The notes beneath the pieces were generated by a model. That model made no database searches and had not been told where the DNA came from. It saw only the letters and a list, made by a program, of their open reading frames with translations. From contig JALPXQ010000051.1 of NCBI GenBank assembly GCA_023271515.1, positions 1-9,024 on the forward strand: a stretch of DNA of 9,024 nucleotides, written 5' to 3'. A program made the translations under genes and the position numbers. Below, piece after piece: positions 1 to 6,899 of this stretch. Positions within the stretch are counted from its first letter, which is position 1. Each line of letters begins with the position of its first letter. Source of the stretch: Dehalococcoidia bacterium (GTDB taxonomy: Bacteria > Chloroflexota > Dehalococcoidia > SZUA-161 > SpSt-899).

Positions 1-197
1 AGCGATACCCCCCCTTCAGGGATCGCCAACTCTCCCTTCTTTTGGTCGATACAGACCTACGATTATTGCCACCAATCAGGTCGGCGCAAATTGATAGTAT
101 ACCCGCCGCCAGGTGTCAAACCAGGGACAGTGCCTCCCGAACGAGAGCCGAAGGCGCCGGGCATGTCTCAACAATCCCCAGGGGGTCTCAGTAGGGG
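1..197. other. non-coding debris downstream of transposase remnant
   Basis: I see no gene here. On the minus strand this stretch lies downstream of the transposase remnant at 198-335. A GGGGTCAG motif at 194-201 abuts the remnant's stop codon, which resembles the sequences seen at the ends of REP-associated transposase genes (family knowledge, not tested). At the left edge GCGAT (2-6) can pair with ATCGC (22-26), with CCC (12-14) and GGG (19-21) inside. This is a bulged hairpin, cut off by the window boundary so that its context is unknown. An 85-codon open frame on the plus strand across this region has no recognisable protein character. Confidence 0.4.
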
Positions 198-335
198 TCA
201 GAGCTTGTATTTTGGTGTCCGATTGCCTTGTTCCACCCTCTTCACGATCCGACTGACAGTCGAATGGCGTAGCCCAACGGCGACCTCAACTTCGCTCAGA
301 GTGTATGCGTGTCGCCGGACGGCTTCATGTTCTCT
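198..335 (-). pseudogene. REP-associated tyrosine transposase remnant (C-terminal HTH)
   Basis: Reading the minus strand from 335 to the TGA at 198-200 gives 45 codons. They contain the helix-turn-helix segment AYTLSEVEVAVGLRHSTVSR (about residues 11-30), followed by a basic tail ending NRTPKYKL. This pattern (…YTLxEVxxxxGLxxSTVSRIVKR…) is the one found at the C-terminus of Y1_Tnp (REP-associated, RAYT) transposases, which act on single-stranded REP hairpins. The catalytic HUH domain, normally about 150-200 residues upstream, is absent. An in-frame TAG lies at 336-338 and the stop of the neighbouring MBL gene is at 345-347, so the remnant cannot be translated as a transposase. The family call comes from recall of the HTH pattern; a different HTH-ended transposase is possible. 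Confidence 0.55.
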
Positions 336-344
336 CTATCTCCC

Positions 345-1088
345 CTAAAACAACGGGAAATAATTCATCCGGATGAACGCAAAGTTCTGCACCACATTAT
401 TCTTGCCCCGTATGATATCCCCGTAGTTGGTGCTATGTCCGGGGAGCAAATATTCCACATCCAGGTTCGATAGCTTTTCGATGCTCTGCTTCAGCGTTCG
501 ACTATCGCCGCCGGGGAGATCTGTCCTCCCGACGCTACCATTGAAGACCACATCGCCGGTTATGAGAACCTTGTTCTCCGGCGAGTAAATACATATCGAC
601 CCCGGGGAATGGCCCGGCGTATGGATTATCTGCAGATTCAACTTCTCGTCTCCCCGGCCTAGATTGAGTTCCCCCTCCTGAAGATAGAAGTCGGGCTCGA
701 ACTCCACGGTAAGCCCGAGCATGCGAGACATCTTTTCTGCTATTGTCCGGCGATACTCATCCTCGATTTTGCCAATGGCAATCAGGGCTTGACCTCCACC
801 GGCTCCGCTTTCAGAATTCATTTGGGCTAGAGCCAGGTTTGCCTCGCAGTGGTCGGGATGAGAATGAGTGTTGATTATGAGTCCTATCTCCCCTGGGGCG
901 ATGTCATCCCGCAGCATGGCGGAGGTGAGCTTCTCCAGACATTTCTCACTCATCTCATTGACCACATGCCCGGGATCAATGAGAACGTGAGGCCGTTTCC
1001 CCCGCAGCACATTGCTGAAGAGATAGGTATGGCAGTTGTTCCCCCTCCCCTTCCAAAGATAAGCGTACAGATTATTGGCAAATCTCAT
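345..1088 (-). CDS. MBL-fold hydrolase, glyoxalase II-like
   Basis: This is a 247-residue single-domain metallo-beta-lactamase-fold hydrolase, predicted cytoplasmic because no signal peptide is visible. The metal ligands are complete: THSHPDH at 74-80 (H75, H77, D79, H80), H160 in HTPGHSPGS, D179 in ITGDVVF, and H218 in LLPGHST. GRTDLPGGD (187-195) is typical of the glyoxalase II/persulfide-dioxygenase side of the superfamily, so a thioester or related hydrolysis is likely but the substrate is unknown. I chose the ATG at 1088, not the longer frame from 1277. The MBL fold begins at 'MRFANNLYAYLWKGRGNNCH', the extra 63 residues are a shadow of mazG, and a GAGGGGG ribosome-binding site lies 9 nt upstream. 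The gene overlaps the end of mazG by 17 nt, so it is probably translationally coupled as the last gene of the fmdB-mazG operon. Confidence 0.88.
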   Translation of the reverse strand: MRFANNLYAYLWKGRGNNCHTYLFSNVLRGKRPHVLIDPGHVVNEMSEKCLEKLTSAMLRDDIAPGEIGLIINTHSHPDHCEANLALAQMNSESGAGGGQALIAIGKIEDEYRRTIAEKMSRMLGLTVEFEPDFYLQEGELNLGRGDEKLNLQIIHTPGHSPGSICIYSPENKVLITGDVVFNGSVGRTDLPGGDSRTLKQSIEKLSNLDVEYLLPGHSTNYGDIIRGKNNVVQNFAFIRMNYFPLF

Positions 1089-1893
1089 CTCTCTTATCCC
1101 CCTCGATATTACGTGGCGCCAAAGGTTCCCGCTTTGCCTCATCCCACAGAGCATCCAGGTCCTCCAGAGAGAGGTCGTGCAGCGAGATGCCCCGCTTGCG
1201 GCTGAGTCCCTCCACAAAAGCAAAACGATGGCGAAAGCGCTCGTTGGTCTGCCGCAGCGCTCCCTCAAGATCAACATTCATCCAGCGAGCAGCATTGGCC
1301 AGGGCAAAGATAAGGTCACCGAATTCGTGCACCTTCTGCTCGTGGGTTTTAGCCTGCTTCAGTTCCTCCATCTCCTCGCGCACTTTATCCAGCACTCCCT
1401 CAATTTCCTTCCAGTCGAAGCCCACGCGGGCGGCGCGCTGCTGGATTATCTGACTGCAGGCCAGGGCAGGGATATTCGCTGGCATGTTATCCAAAAGCGA
1501 TCCCTGGTTCCTCCCTTCCTCCCCCCGCTTCAACTCCTCCCAGTTCAAAGATACCTCCTGAGCATCGACAGCCTTTGAGGATCCGAATACATGGGGATGA
1601 CGGCGGATAAGTTTTTCGTTTAAATGGCGCAGAACATCGGCGAGATCAAATTCACCGGCTTTCTGGGCGATCTGGGAGTGCAGGCCGATTTGGAGCAAGA
1701 GGTCCCCTAGCTCATCACAGAGTCTGCCCGCATCCCCCTCCTCGATGGCCCGCAGCGTCTCATAGGCCTCTTCCATGAGATAGGGTTTGAGCGACTCGTG
1801 GGTCTGGACGCGGTCCCAGGGGCAGCCATCTGGTGCGCATAGCGTGGCAAGGAGGCTCCGAAAAGTGGTGAAACTGGCGAGGTTTTCTTCCAT
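1072..1893 (-). CDS. mazG: nucleoside triphosphate pyrophosphohydrolase MazG
   Basis: MazG hydrolyses NTPs and dNTPs to the monophosphate plus pyrophosphate and clears non-canonical nucleotides; in E. coli it also lowers ppGpp during starvation. The protein has 273 residues, close to the usual length of about 260, and keeps both tandem MazG domains. The N-terminal domain has CPWDRVQTHESLKPYL (24-39), EEAYE (41-45) and DELGD (60-64), the EExxE…ExxD Mg-binding helices, then RRHPHVF (97-103). The second domain repeats the layout with EEMEEL (173-178) and EFGD (190-193). The ATG lies 12 nt after the fmdB stop and lacks a convincing Shine-Dalgarno, so translation probably depends on coupling from fmdB. 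The 3' end overlaps the downstream MBL gene by 17 nt. Confidence 0.95.
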   Translation of the reverse strand: MEENLASFTTFRSLLATLCAPDGCPWDRVQTHESLKPYLMEEAYETLRAIEEGDAGRLCDELGDLLLQIGLHSQIAQKAGEFDLADVLRHLNEKLIRRHPHVFGSSKAVDAQEVSLNWEELKRGEEGRNQGSLLDNMPANIPALACSQIIQQRAARVGFDWKEIEGVLDKVREEMEELKQAKTHEQKVHEFGDLIFALANAARWMNVDLEGALRQTNERFRHRFAFVEGLSRKRGISLHDLSLEDLDALWDEAKREPLAPRNIEGDKRDEICQ

Positions 1894-1905
1894 TACGTAG
1901 GGACT

Positions 1906-2136
1906 CTAACCACAGGTAGCACAGGTGGAAGAGGAGCAGGTAGCACAGGAGCTGCCGCCACCAATAGGAGTGGACACCCCACCAGCGTCCCTGGCAAAGG
2001 ATGCAAAGGCTGAGATCAACCTCCTGGCCTCGCGATTACATACGGGACATAAGGCTACCTCATCTACCTGACTAAAGGGACGGAGCAAGTCGAACTTGCC
2101 ACCGCAATTCGGACAGCAATACTCGTAGATCGGCAT
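1906..2136 (-). CDS. FmdB-family zinc-ribbon protein
   Basis: A 76-residue protein beginning MPIYEYCCPNCGGKFD, the hallmark of the FmdB/CxxC regulatory-protein family. Its zinc ribbon uses C8-x2-C11 and C30-x2-C33. The family is named after a putative regulator in a formylmethanofuran dehydrogenase operon; its biochemical role is still unclear. Like many members it has a glycine/serine linker and a cysteine-rich tail, here two CATC units (C64/C67 and C72/C75). An in-frame start at 2217 would add 27 unrelated residues. I reject it because the promoter at 2155-2183 lies inside that extension and GGGAAGAG sits a few bases before the ATG at 2136. It is the first gene of the operon with mazG and an MBL hydrolase. 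Confidence 0.85.
   Translation of the reverse strand: MPIYEYCCPNCGGKFDLLRPFSQVDEVALCPVCNREARRLISAFASFARDAGGVSTPIGGGSSCATCSSSTCATCG
1913..1949. repeat. 13-bp direct repeat inside fmdB tail
   Basis: CAGGTAGCACAGG occurs at 1913-1925 and again at 1937-1949, exactly 24 nt apart. It encodes the duplicated CATC units at the C-terminus of the FmdB-like protein. The in-frame 24-nt period suggests a small tandem duplication that created a second CxxC pair. Confidence 0.75.
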
Positions 2137-2154
2137 TTCTCTCTTCCCAAGATC

Positions 2155-2183
2155 ATTATATATCCTGATTGAAGCTAAGTCAA
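2155..2183 (-). promoter_or_regulatory. sigma70-type promoter of fmdB-mazG-MBL operon
   Basis: On the minus strand TTGACT (2178-2183) and TATAAT (2155-2160) are separated by exactly 17 nt, close to the housekeeping sigma consensus. Transcription would begin near 2148, giving a leader of about 12 nt that contains the ribosome-binding site GGGAAGAG. The position fixes the fmdB start at 2136. Confidence 0.75.
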
Positions 2184-2266
2184 GTTCGCGGGTTAACTCA
2201 AAAGATGTATTGGTCATCGCTTGTGTTATGTTACGTCTAAAGACTCAAAGAGAGGATCAACAGCTT

Positions 2267-2328
2267 AGCGAAGAATCTCTGAGACTCTTCACTTCGTTCA
2301 GGGTGACATAGAATGGCTGAACGCTTAC
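2267..2328. mobile_element. truncated copy of hairpin MITE
   Basis: This 62-nt segment aligns without gaps to the right two thirds of the intact element at 8829-8922 (8861-8922), with 6 mismatches by my count. It includes the internal arm CACTTCGTTCAGGGTGACATAG and the right terminal repeat TGAACGCTTAC (one mismatch from TGAACGGTTAC). The left arm and left terminal repeat are not recognisable upstream of 2267. The right end abuts the mttB remnant. Read on the minus strand it encodes the 'CHPERSEESQRFF' string familiar as a spurious translation of dispersed bacterial repeats. Confidence 0.75.
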
Positions 2329-2329
2329 C

Positions 2330-2761
2330 TCCAATTTGACCGTGGCCCTCAACGGGGCGGATTGTATTCACCTGACGGCCGGGCTGATGGATTCGGGGAA
2401 CTCGATCAACTACGAGCAATTTGTGATTGACAACGAAATCATCGGGATGATTCACCGCATACTGGCGGGGATCGAGGTGAACGATGAGACTCTGGGCTTT
2501 GATGTAATCGAGAGTGTCGGCCCGGGAGGGAACTATGTTGCCGAGGACCACACCGTAGAACACATGATGGACGAATTCTTCTACCCCGATCTGAGCGTGC
2601 GTTGTAACTATGATATTTGGGAAGAACAAGGCCGGCCTGACATGCTGAGTCGAGCCAGGGACCTGGTTCGAAAGATTCTGCGAGAAGGGCAGAAGGGTCT
2701 GCTGGATCATGATTTGATCGCTGGCATAAAGCAGGCTTTCCCCGACAGCCAAAGCTTTTAG
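2330..2761 (+). pseudogene. trimethylamine methyltransferase (MttB) family, C-terminal remnant
   Basis: About 143 codons remain of a corrinoid-dependent methyltransferase that is normally close to 480-500 residues. The visible blocks are ALNGADCIHLTAGLMDSG, INYEQFVIDNEIIGMIHRIL, EVNDETLGFDVI, and VGPGGNYVAEDHTVEHM with YDIWEEQG. All are typical of the MttB C-terminal third, which helps form the TIM barrel that methylates the corrinoid protein. The N-terminal two thirds are missing. The reading frame meets a TGA at 2318-2320 inside the hairpin element, and the only possible start (TTG at 2336) has no ribosome-binding site. The remaining frame is free of stops, so the truncation looks fairly recent. 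Pyrrolysine-containing and Pyl-less members cannot be told apart because the diagnostic residue lies in the lost part. Confidence 0.8.
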
Positions 2762-2780
2762 GATGTCCCCGAGGTTCTTC

Positions 2781-2809
2781 TTGACGAGCGCCGCCGAGGT
2801 GCTTATCAT
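2781..2809 (+). promoter_or_regulatory. sigma70-type promoter of MBL-valS operon
   Basis: TTGACG (2781-2786) and TATCAT (2804-2809) are 17 nt apart, each one mismatch from consensus. The predicted start near 2816 leaves a leader of only about 12 nt, beginning with the GAGGGG ribosome-binding site. The promoter lies directly after the mttB remnant stop (2761) and argues against the ATG at 2763 as the start of the next gene. Confidence 0.65.
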
Positions 2810-2828
2810 AAGAACCGAGGGGCACAAG

Positions 2829-3596
2829 TTGAAAATCAAAATTCTCGGTGCGCACGGCCTCGAGTCAAGAAATACCAGGCTTTCCTCTATCCTTGTCGAC
2901 GACATCCTGGCGGTCGATGCCGGAGGCCTGACCTCCAGCCTATCATTCGCCGAGCAGGAGAGGGTCGAATTCATACTGCTGACTCACGGCCACTACGACC
3001 ACATTAGAGATGTCCCGGCTATCGCCCTGAAGAACTCTCATCGCACTATCGAGGTCTTCGCTACTGAGTCCACACACGAAATCCTGCTCACTCACTTGAT
3101 AAACGGCGTCCTATATCCCAGGTTCGCCACGTGGCCCTCGCCTGAAAACCCGGTGCTTAGGCTGCATACTCTGGAACCTTATCGGGCCCAGACCGTCGGT
3201 GTGTACCACGTATTAGCGGTGCCGGTGGTCCATGCCCTTCCCGCCGTCGGTTATCAAATCACCGATAGCCGGGGGAAAAGCATATTTTTCAGTGGAGATA
3301 CCGGGCCGGGATTGTCTTCCTGCTGGGAGCATATCACCCCGCAGCTCTTGATCATGGACATGTTCTTCTCCAACAAATCGATGGCTGCCGCTTACAAACC
3401 CGGCCACCTGTGCCCTACCTTGTTGAGAGGGGAGTTGATCAATTTCCGGGGCAGCAAGGGCTACCTTCCCCACGTGGTGCTCACTCACCTCAATCCAGAA
3501 GTTGAAGACGAGATCCGAGATGAAGCCGCCCAGCTGGCAAAGGAGCTGGGGGCCGATATAAGCCTGGCTTACGAAGGGATGGAGATAGAAATATGA
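2829..3596 (+). CDS. MBL-fold metallohydrolase, RNase Z/phosphodiesterase-like
   Basis: A 255-residue metallo-beta-lactamase-fold protein. The metal site is THGHYDH at 52-58 (H53, H55, D57, H58), with H135 in VPVVHALP, D157 in FFSGDTGPG, and H220 in VVLTHLNPE as the likely remaining ligands. HYDHIRD and FSGDTGPG recall the class II cyclic-nucleotide phosphodiesterase/RNase Z branch rather than glyoxalase II; the substrate is not predictable from sequence. I chose TTG at 2829 because the fold begins at MKIKILGAHGLESRNTRLSS and GAGGGG (2817-2822) lies 6 nt upstream. An ATG at 2763 would add 22 residues encoded by the promoter region. The stop overlaps the valS start as ATGA, so the two are co-transcribed and coupled. 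Confidence 0.82.
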   Translation: MKIKILGAHGLESRNTRLSSILVDDILAVDAGGLTSSLSFAEQERVEFILLTHGHYDHIRDVPAIALKNSHRTIEVFATESTHEILLTHLINGVLYPRFATWPSPENPVLRLHTLEPYRAQTVGVYHVLAVPVVHALPAVGYQITDSRGKSIFFSGDTGPGLSSCWEHITPQLLIMDMFFSNKSMAAAYKPGHLCPTLLRGELINFRGSKGYLPHVVLTHLNPEVEDEIRDEAAQLAKELGADISLAYEGMEIEI

Positions 3597-6289
3597 CGTC
3601 ACCCCGCGAAATACCTAAAGCCTATGAGCCGAAGCAGGTCGAAGGCAAGTGGTACCAATTCTGGCTGGAGCGGGGATACTTCGCTCCCAGGATCGACCCG
3701 CACAAGGAGCCCTTCGTCATCATCATGCCGCCGCCCAACGTCACCGGCGAGCTTCACCTGGGCCATGCCTTAACGGCCACACTGGAAGATATACTGACTC
3801 GCTGGCACCGGATGAAGGGCGATCCCACCCTGTGGCTCCCTGGAGTCGACCATGCCGGCATTGCGGGACAGAACGTAGTGGAGCAGCTCCTGGCTAAAGA
3901 TGGCCTGACCCGACATAATCTGGGACGTGAGAAATTCCTGGAACAGATGTGGGAGTGGATGAACAAATACCGACACGTCATCCGGGACCAGCACCAGAGA
4001 CTGGGCGCTTCCTGTGACTGGAGTCGGGAGTGCTTCACTCTGGATCCGGGACCCTGCCGGGCGGTGCGCACCACCTTCGTTAATCTCTATAAGAAGGGTC
4101 TCATCTACCGGGAGAAACGTATCACCAACTGGTGCCCCCGCTGTGCCACGGTCCTCTCCGACCTTGAGGTGGAACATGAAGACATCTCCGGCCATCTTTA
4201 CCACATCCGATACCGGATATCGGGAGAGGGTGATGCATTCGTAACCGTAGCCACCACCCGCCCGGAGACTCTCCTGGGCGATACCGCCGTTGCCGTCAAC
4301 CCTCACGACTTACGATACAAGCACCTGGTGGGAAGGAGTGTCATTCTCCCGGCGTTGGGGCGCGAGATCCCCATTATCGCCGACGAGGCTGTGGATCCGT
4401 CCTTCGGCACCGGCGCGGTGAAGATCACCCCGGCACATGACCCGGTGGACTTCGAGGTCGCTCAAAGACAAACCCTGCCCCTGGTTAACATAATGAATCT
4501 GGACGCCACCCTGAACGAAAACGCCGGGCCATACAAGGGGCAGGATCGCTTTGCCTGTCGCCGGACCCTGCTGGCAGACCTGGAGAAAGAGGGCTTGCTG
4601 GTCAAGGTCGATCCCTATACCCACTCGGTGGGTCATTGCGAGCGCTGCCGAACGATGGTTGAGCCTCTGATCTCACCGCAGTGGTTCGTCAAGATCGCGC
4701 CGCTCGCCATTCCCGCCATCGAGGCGGTGGTTGACGGACGCATTGAGATCATTCCGCAGCGTTTCACCAGGGTGTATCTTAACTGGATGGAGAACATCCG
4801 CGACTGGTGCATCAGCCGTCAACTGTGGTGGGGGCATCGGATTCCAGTCTGGTATTGCCGGAATTGCGGCAAAGTTACGGTAGCGGTGGACGATCCTGCC
4901 ACCTGTGAGCATTGTAACCAGCCGGACATCGAGCAGGATCCCGATGTGCTGGACACCTGGTTCAGCTCTGCTCTCTGGACTCATTCCACCCTCGGCTGGC
5001 CGGATGATACCGATGATTTACGCTATTTCTACCCCACTTCGGTGATGGAGACCGGCTACGACATCCTCTTTTTCTGGGTCGCTCGAATGATCATGATGGG
5101 CCTGGAGAACACCGGCGAGATTCCCTTCCGCAAGGTTTACCTTCATGGCCTCATCAGGGATGAGAAAGGCGCAAAAATGAGCAAATCCCGGGGAAACGTG
5201 CTCGACCCACTGGCAGCGATGGACCGCTACGGCACTGATGCCCTGCGCTTTTCCCTGATCGCGGGTAACGCCCCGGGCAACGATATGCGGCTGAGCCGGC
5301 AGAAGCTTGAGGGGAGCCGCAATTTCGCCAACAAGCTCTGGAATACCGCCCGGTTTGTGGTAACAAGCATAGAGGCAGCGTCCCCCCCGGATCCTCTGGC
5401 TCTTAGAGTGCTTGACGCACTCGAAGGAAAAAAGCCGCCGGCAGAGGATCGCTGGATCAAGAGTCGTCTCAACCGGCTGACCGCCGAGGTCAATCAGTCG
5501 CTCAAGAGATTCATGCTCGGCGAGGGATTGAGCAAGATCCATGATTTTGTCTGGGGTGAGTTCTGTGACTGGTACATCGAGCTGTCCAAGATTCGACTCC
5601 GTAACCCGGCCGGTCCATCTCCGATCCCCCTGCTCGTCGATACTCTGGATAAGATACTGCGTCTGCTGCACCCCTTCATGCCCTTCATCACCGAGGAGCT
5701 CTGGCAGAAGGTCGCCCCATATCTGCCTGAGAGGACCGATTCTATCATGATTGCTGATTACCCCACCACCGATGAATCCCTGATAGATGCCGCCGCCGAG
5801 CGGGAGATGGAATCGGTAATCGAGATTGTACGCGCCATCCGGAACGCCCGGGCGGAGGCCAAAGTGGAACCCTCCAGATTCATCGAGGCTCTGATCGCAG
5901 TCCGGGATGACGAATTACTGCTTGAAAGCCATCTTTCTGCTATCAGCACCCTGGCCAGGGTGCGTCCTCTGACCATCATCGATAAGCAAGATAGAGCGGC
6001 AGGTAAGGATGAGGCCAAGGTGCTGGTGCTGAGGGATGTGGAGGTCATCCTCCCGTTGAGTGGGATGGTTGATCGAGAAGCGGAAAGCAAACGGCTGCAG
6101 AGAGAGATCGAGAAATGGCGGGATCAGGCTGCGCGCATCGAAGCCAAACTTCAAGACGAACAGTTCCTCTCCAGGGCGCCGGCGGACATCGTTCAAAGGG
6201 AGCGGGAAAAGCTCACCGAACACAGGGATCGACTGGGAAGGCTGGAGCAGCAGCTTCGGGCGCTTAACGCCTCCGGATCACGATATTGA
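3593..6289 (+). CDS. valS: valyl-tRNA synthetase
   Basis: ValRS charges tRNA-Val with valine and hydrolyses mischarged threonyl-tRNA; it is essential and cytoplasmic. The protein has 898 residues, a normal bacterial length. The class I catalytic core has HLGH at 55-58 and KMSKS at 528-532. The CP1 editing domain includes TTRPETLLGDTAVAVNP near 220-236 and FGTGAVKITPAHDP. Cysteine pairs are visible at 181/184, 349/352, 422/425 and 438/441; the last two pairs look like a zinc ribbon. The anticodon-binding helical domain follows from roughly 600. A C-terminal coiled coil typical of ValRS spans about 829-893 and is rich in Arg, Glu and Lys. The ATG overlaps the upstream MBL stop, with GGAG at 3581-3584. 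No T-box leader is present. The 3' end overlaps mobB on the opposite strand. Confidence 0.98.
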   Translation: MTSPREIPKAYEPKQVEGKWYQFWLERGYFAPRIDPHKEPFVIIMPPPNVTGELHLGHALTATLEDILTRWHRMKGDPTLWLPGVDHAGIAGQNVVEQLLAKDGLTRHNLGREKFLEQMWEWMNKYRHVIRDQHQRLGASCDWSRECFTLDPGPCRAVRTTFVNLYKKGLIYREKRITNWCPRCATVLSDLEVEHEDISGHLYHIRYRISGEGDAFVTVATTRPETLLGDTAVAVNPHDLRYKHLVGRSVILPALGREIPIIADEAVDPSFGTGAVKITPAHDPVDFEVAQRQTLPLVNIMNLDATLNENAGPYKGQDRFACRRTLLADLEKEGLLVKVDPYTHSVGHCERCRTMVEPLISPQWFVKIAPLAIPAIEAVVDGRIEIIPQRFTRVYLNWMENIRDWCISRQLWWGHRIPVWYCRNCGKVTVAVDDPATCEHCNQPDIEQDPDVLDTWFSSALWTHSTLGWPDDTDDLRYFYPTSVMETGYDILFFWVARMIMMGLENTGEIPFRKVYLHGLIRDEKGAKMSKSRGNVLDPLAAMDRYGTDALRFSLIAGNAPGNDMRLSRQKLEGSRNFANKLWNTARFVVTSIEAASPPDPLALRVLDALEGKKPPAEDRWIKSRLNRLTAEVNQSLKRFMLGEGLSKIHDFVWGEFCDWYIELSKIRLRNPAGPSPIPLLVDTLDKILRLLHPFMPFITEELWQKVAPYLPERTDSIMIADYPTTDESLIDAAAEREMESVIEIVRAIRNARAEAKVEPSRFIEALIAVRDDELLLESHLSAISTLARVRPLTIIDKQDRAAGKDEAKVLVLRDVEVILPLSGMVDREAESKRLQREIEKWRDQAARIEAKLQDEQFLSRAPADIVQREREKLTEHRDRLGRLEQQLRALNASGSRY

Positions 6290-6899
6290 TGCTCCTGGGC
6301 TCAGTCTTTAGCGAAGATGCCATGCCGCGTATTGTCTTGAGCAGGAAGTTTTGAACGAAAGGGTTGAGCGGCACAGGTTCGTCATCGATGAAGAGGATTG
6401 CTTCCGCCTCATCTTTTGGGGCCAAAACATGCTGCTCAATGTGATCCGCTACCCCGGATATATCGTTCATGGAGAATTGAGGCACGCCTCCAAGCGGTTC
6501 ATCGGTCACGACGGCCATCAATTCCTGGGGAAGGCAGACCAGTTCTCCTATCTCCCGGCGATGAACTTCGATCTTTGGTTGAGCCGCGTGTTTGAAACCC
6601 TCGGCAAGGACGATATCGAAATCCCCGCTGATGAATCGCATAAGCTCCGCCGGGCTCAGATCATGCTCTACATTCTCAATAATGGCCACCTTGTGCGGGG
6701 AGCTCAGCACTACACAATCGCTCCCCGCCTGAGAATGCTCCCACGAGTCTTTGCCGGGGACATCAAGATCGAACCGGTGAGCAACATGCTTGATGGTAGC
6801 CACCCGATAGCCTCGCCGCCTAAACTCCGCTATCAGCCCCTTCATGAGGGTGGTCTTGCCCGATTTCGGCCTTCCGACGATGCAAACAATCGGCAGCAA
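6264..6899 (-). CDS. mobB: molybdopterin-guanine dinucleotide biosynthesis protein MobB
   Basis: MobB is a P-loop GTP-binding accessory that assists MobA in making the molybdopterin guanine dinucleotide cofactor. The protein has 211 residues: Walker A GRPKSGKTT (9-17), then VATIKHVAHRFDLDVPGKDS, and FDIVLAEGFKHAAQPKIEVH with the family's DxVLxEGFK and KIEVHR signatures. A C-terminal extension of about 45 residues (ILFIDDEPVPLNPFVQNFLL…) follows the core and is shared with other MobB proteins as I remember them. No ATG precedes the P-loop at a sensible distance. The start is therefore TTG at 6899, with AGGAGGA (6905-6911) 5 nt upstream. That places 80 nt of the gene inside the 3' end of moeA. 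Its 3' end overlaps the convergent valS by 26 nt. Confidence 0.88.
   Translation of the reverse strand: MLPIVCIVGRPKSGKTTLMKGLIAEFRRRGYRVATIKHVAHRFDLDVPGKDSWEHSQAGSDCVVLSSPHKVAIIENVEHDLSPAELMRFISGDFDIVLAEGFKHAAQPKIEVHRREIGELVCLPQELMAVVTDEPLGGVPQFSMNDISGVADHIEQHVLAPKDEAEAILFIDDEPVPLNPFVQNFLLKTIRGMASSLKTEPRSINIVIRRR

Noticed and set aside
250..262. Hairpin CGACT-GAC-AGTCG as terminator of the fmdB operon
   Set aside because: The stem is only 5 bp, has no T tract, and lies within the transposase remnant's coding sequence.
1089..1277. N-terminal extension of the first MBL hydrolase (start at 1277)
   Set aside because: The extra 63 residues overlap mazG in another frame and look unlike MBL sequence. 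A good ribosome-binding site precedes ATG 1088.
2137..2217. Longer FmdB start at 2217
   Set aside because: The extension contains a near-consensus promoter, and FmdB proteins begin MPxYEYxC.
2330..2761. Pyrrolysine-encoding mttB (in-frame amber)
   Set aside because: The only in-frame TAG is the terminal stop after a normal C-terminus. The region where Pyl would be encoded has been deleted, so the question cannot be answered here.
2763..2828. ATG start at 2763 for the second MBL hydrolase
   Set aside because: The added residues are encoded by the predicted -35/-10 region. GAGGGG lies 6 nt before TTG 2829, where the fold begins.
2237..2974. 245-codon minus-strand open frame across the mttB remnant
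   Set aside because: It is antisense to the recognisable MttB C-terminus and to the MBL start, and its own C-terminus is the 'CHPERSEES' translation of the hairpin repeat. No domain is visible.
2781..3592. T-box riboswitch controlling valS
   Set aside because: valS overlaps the upstream MBL gene and the operon leader is only about 12 nt, so there is no room for a T-box.
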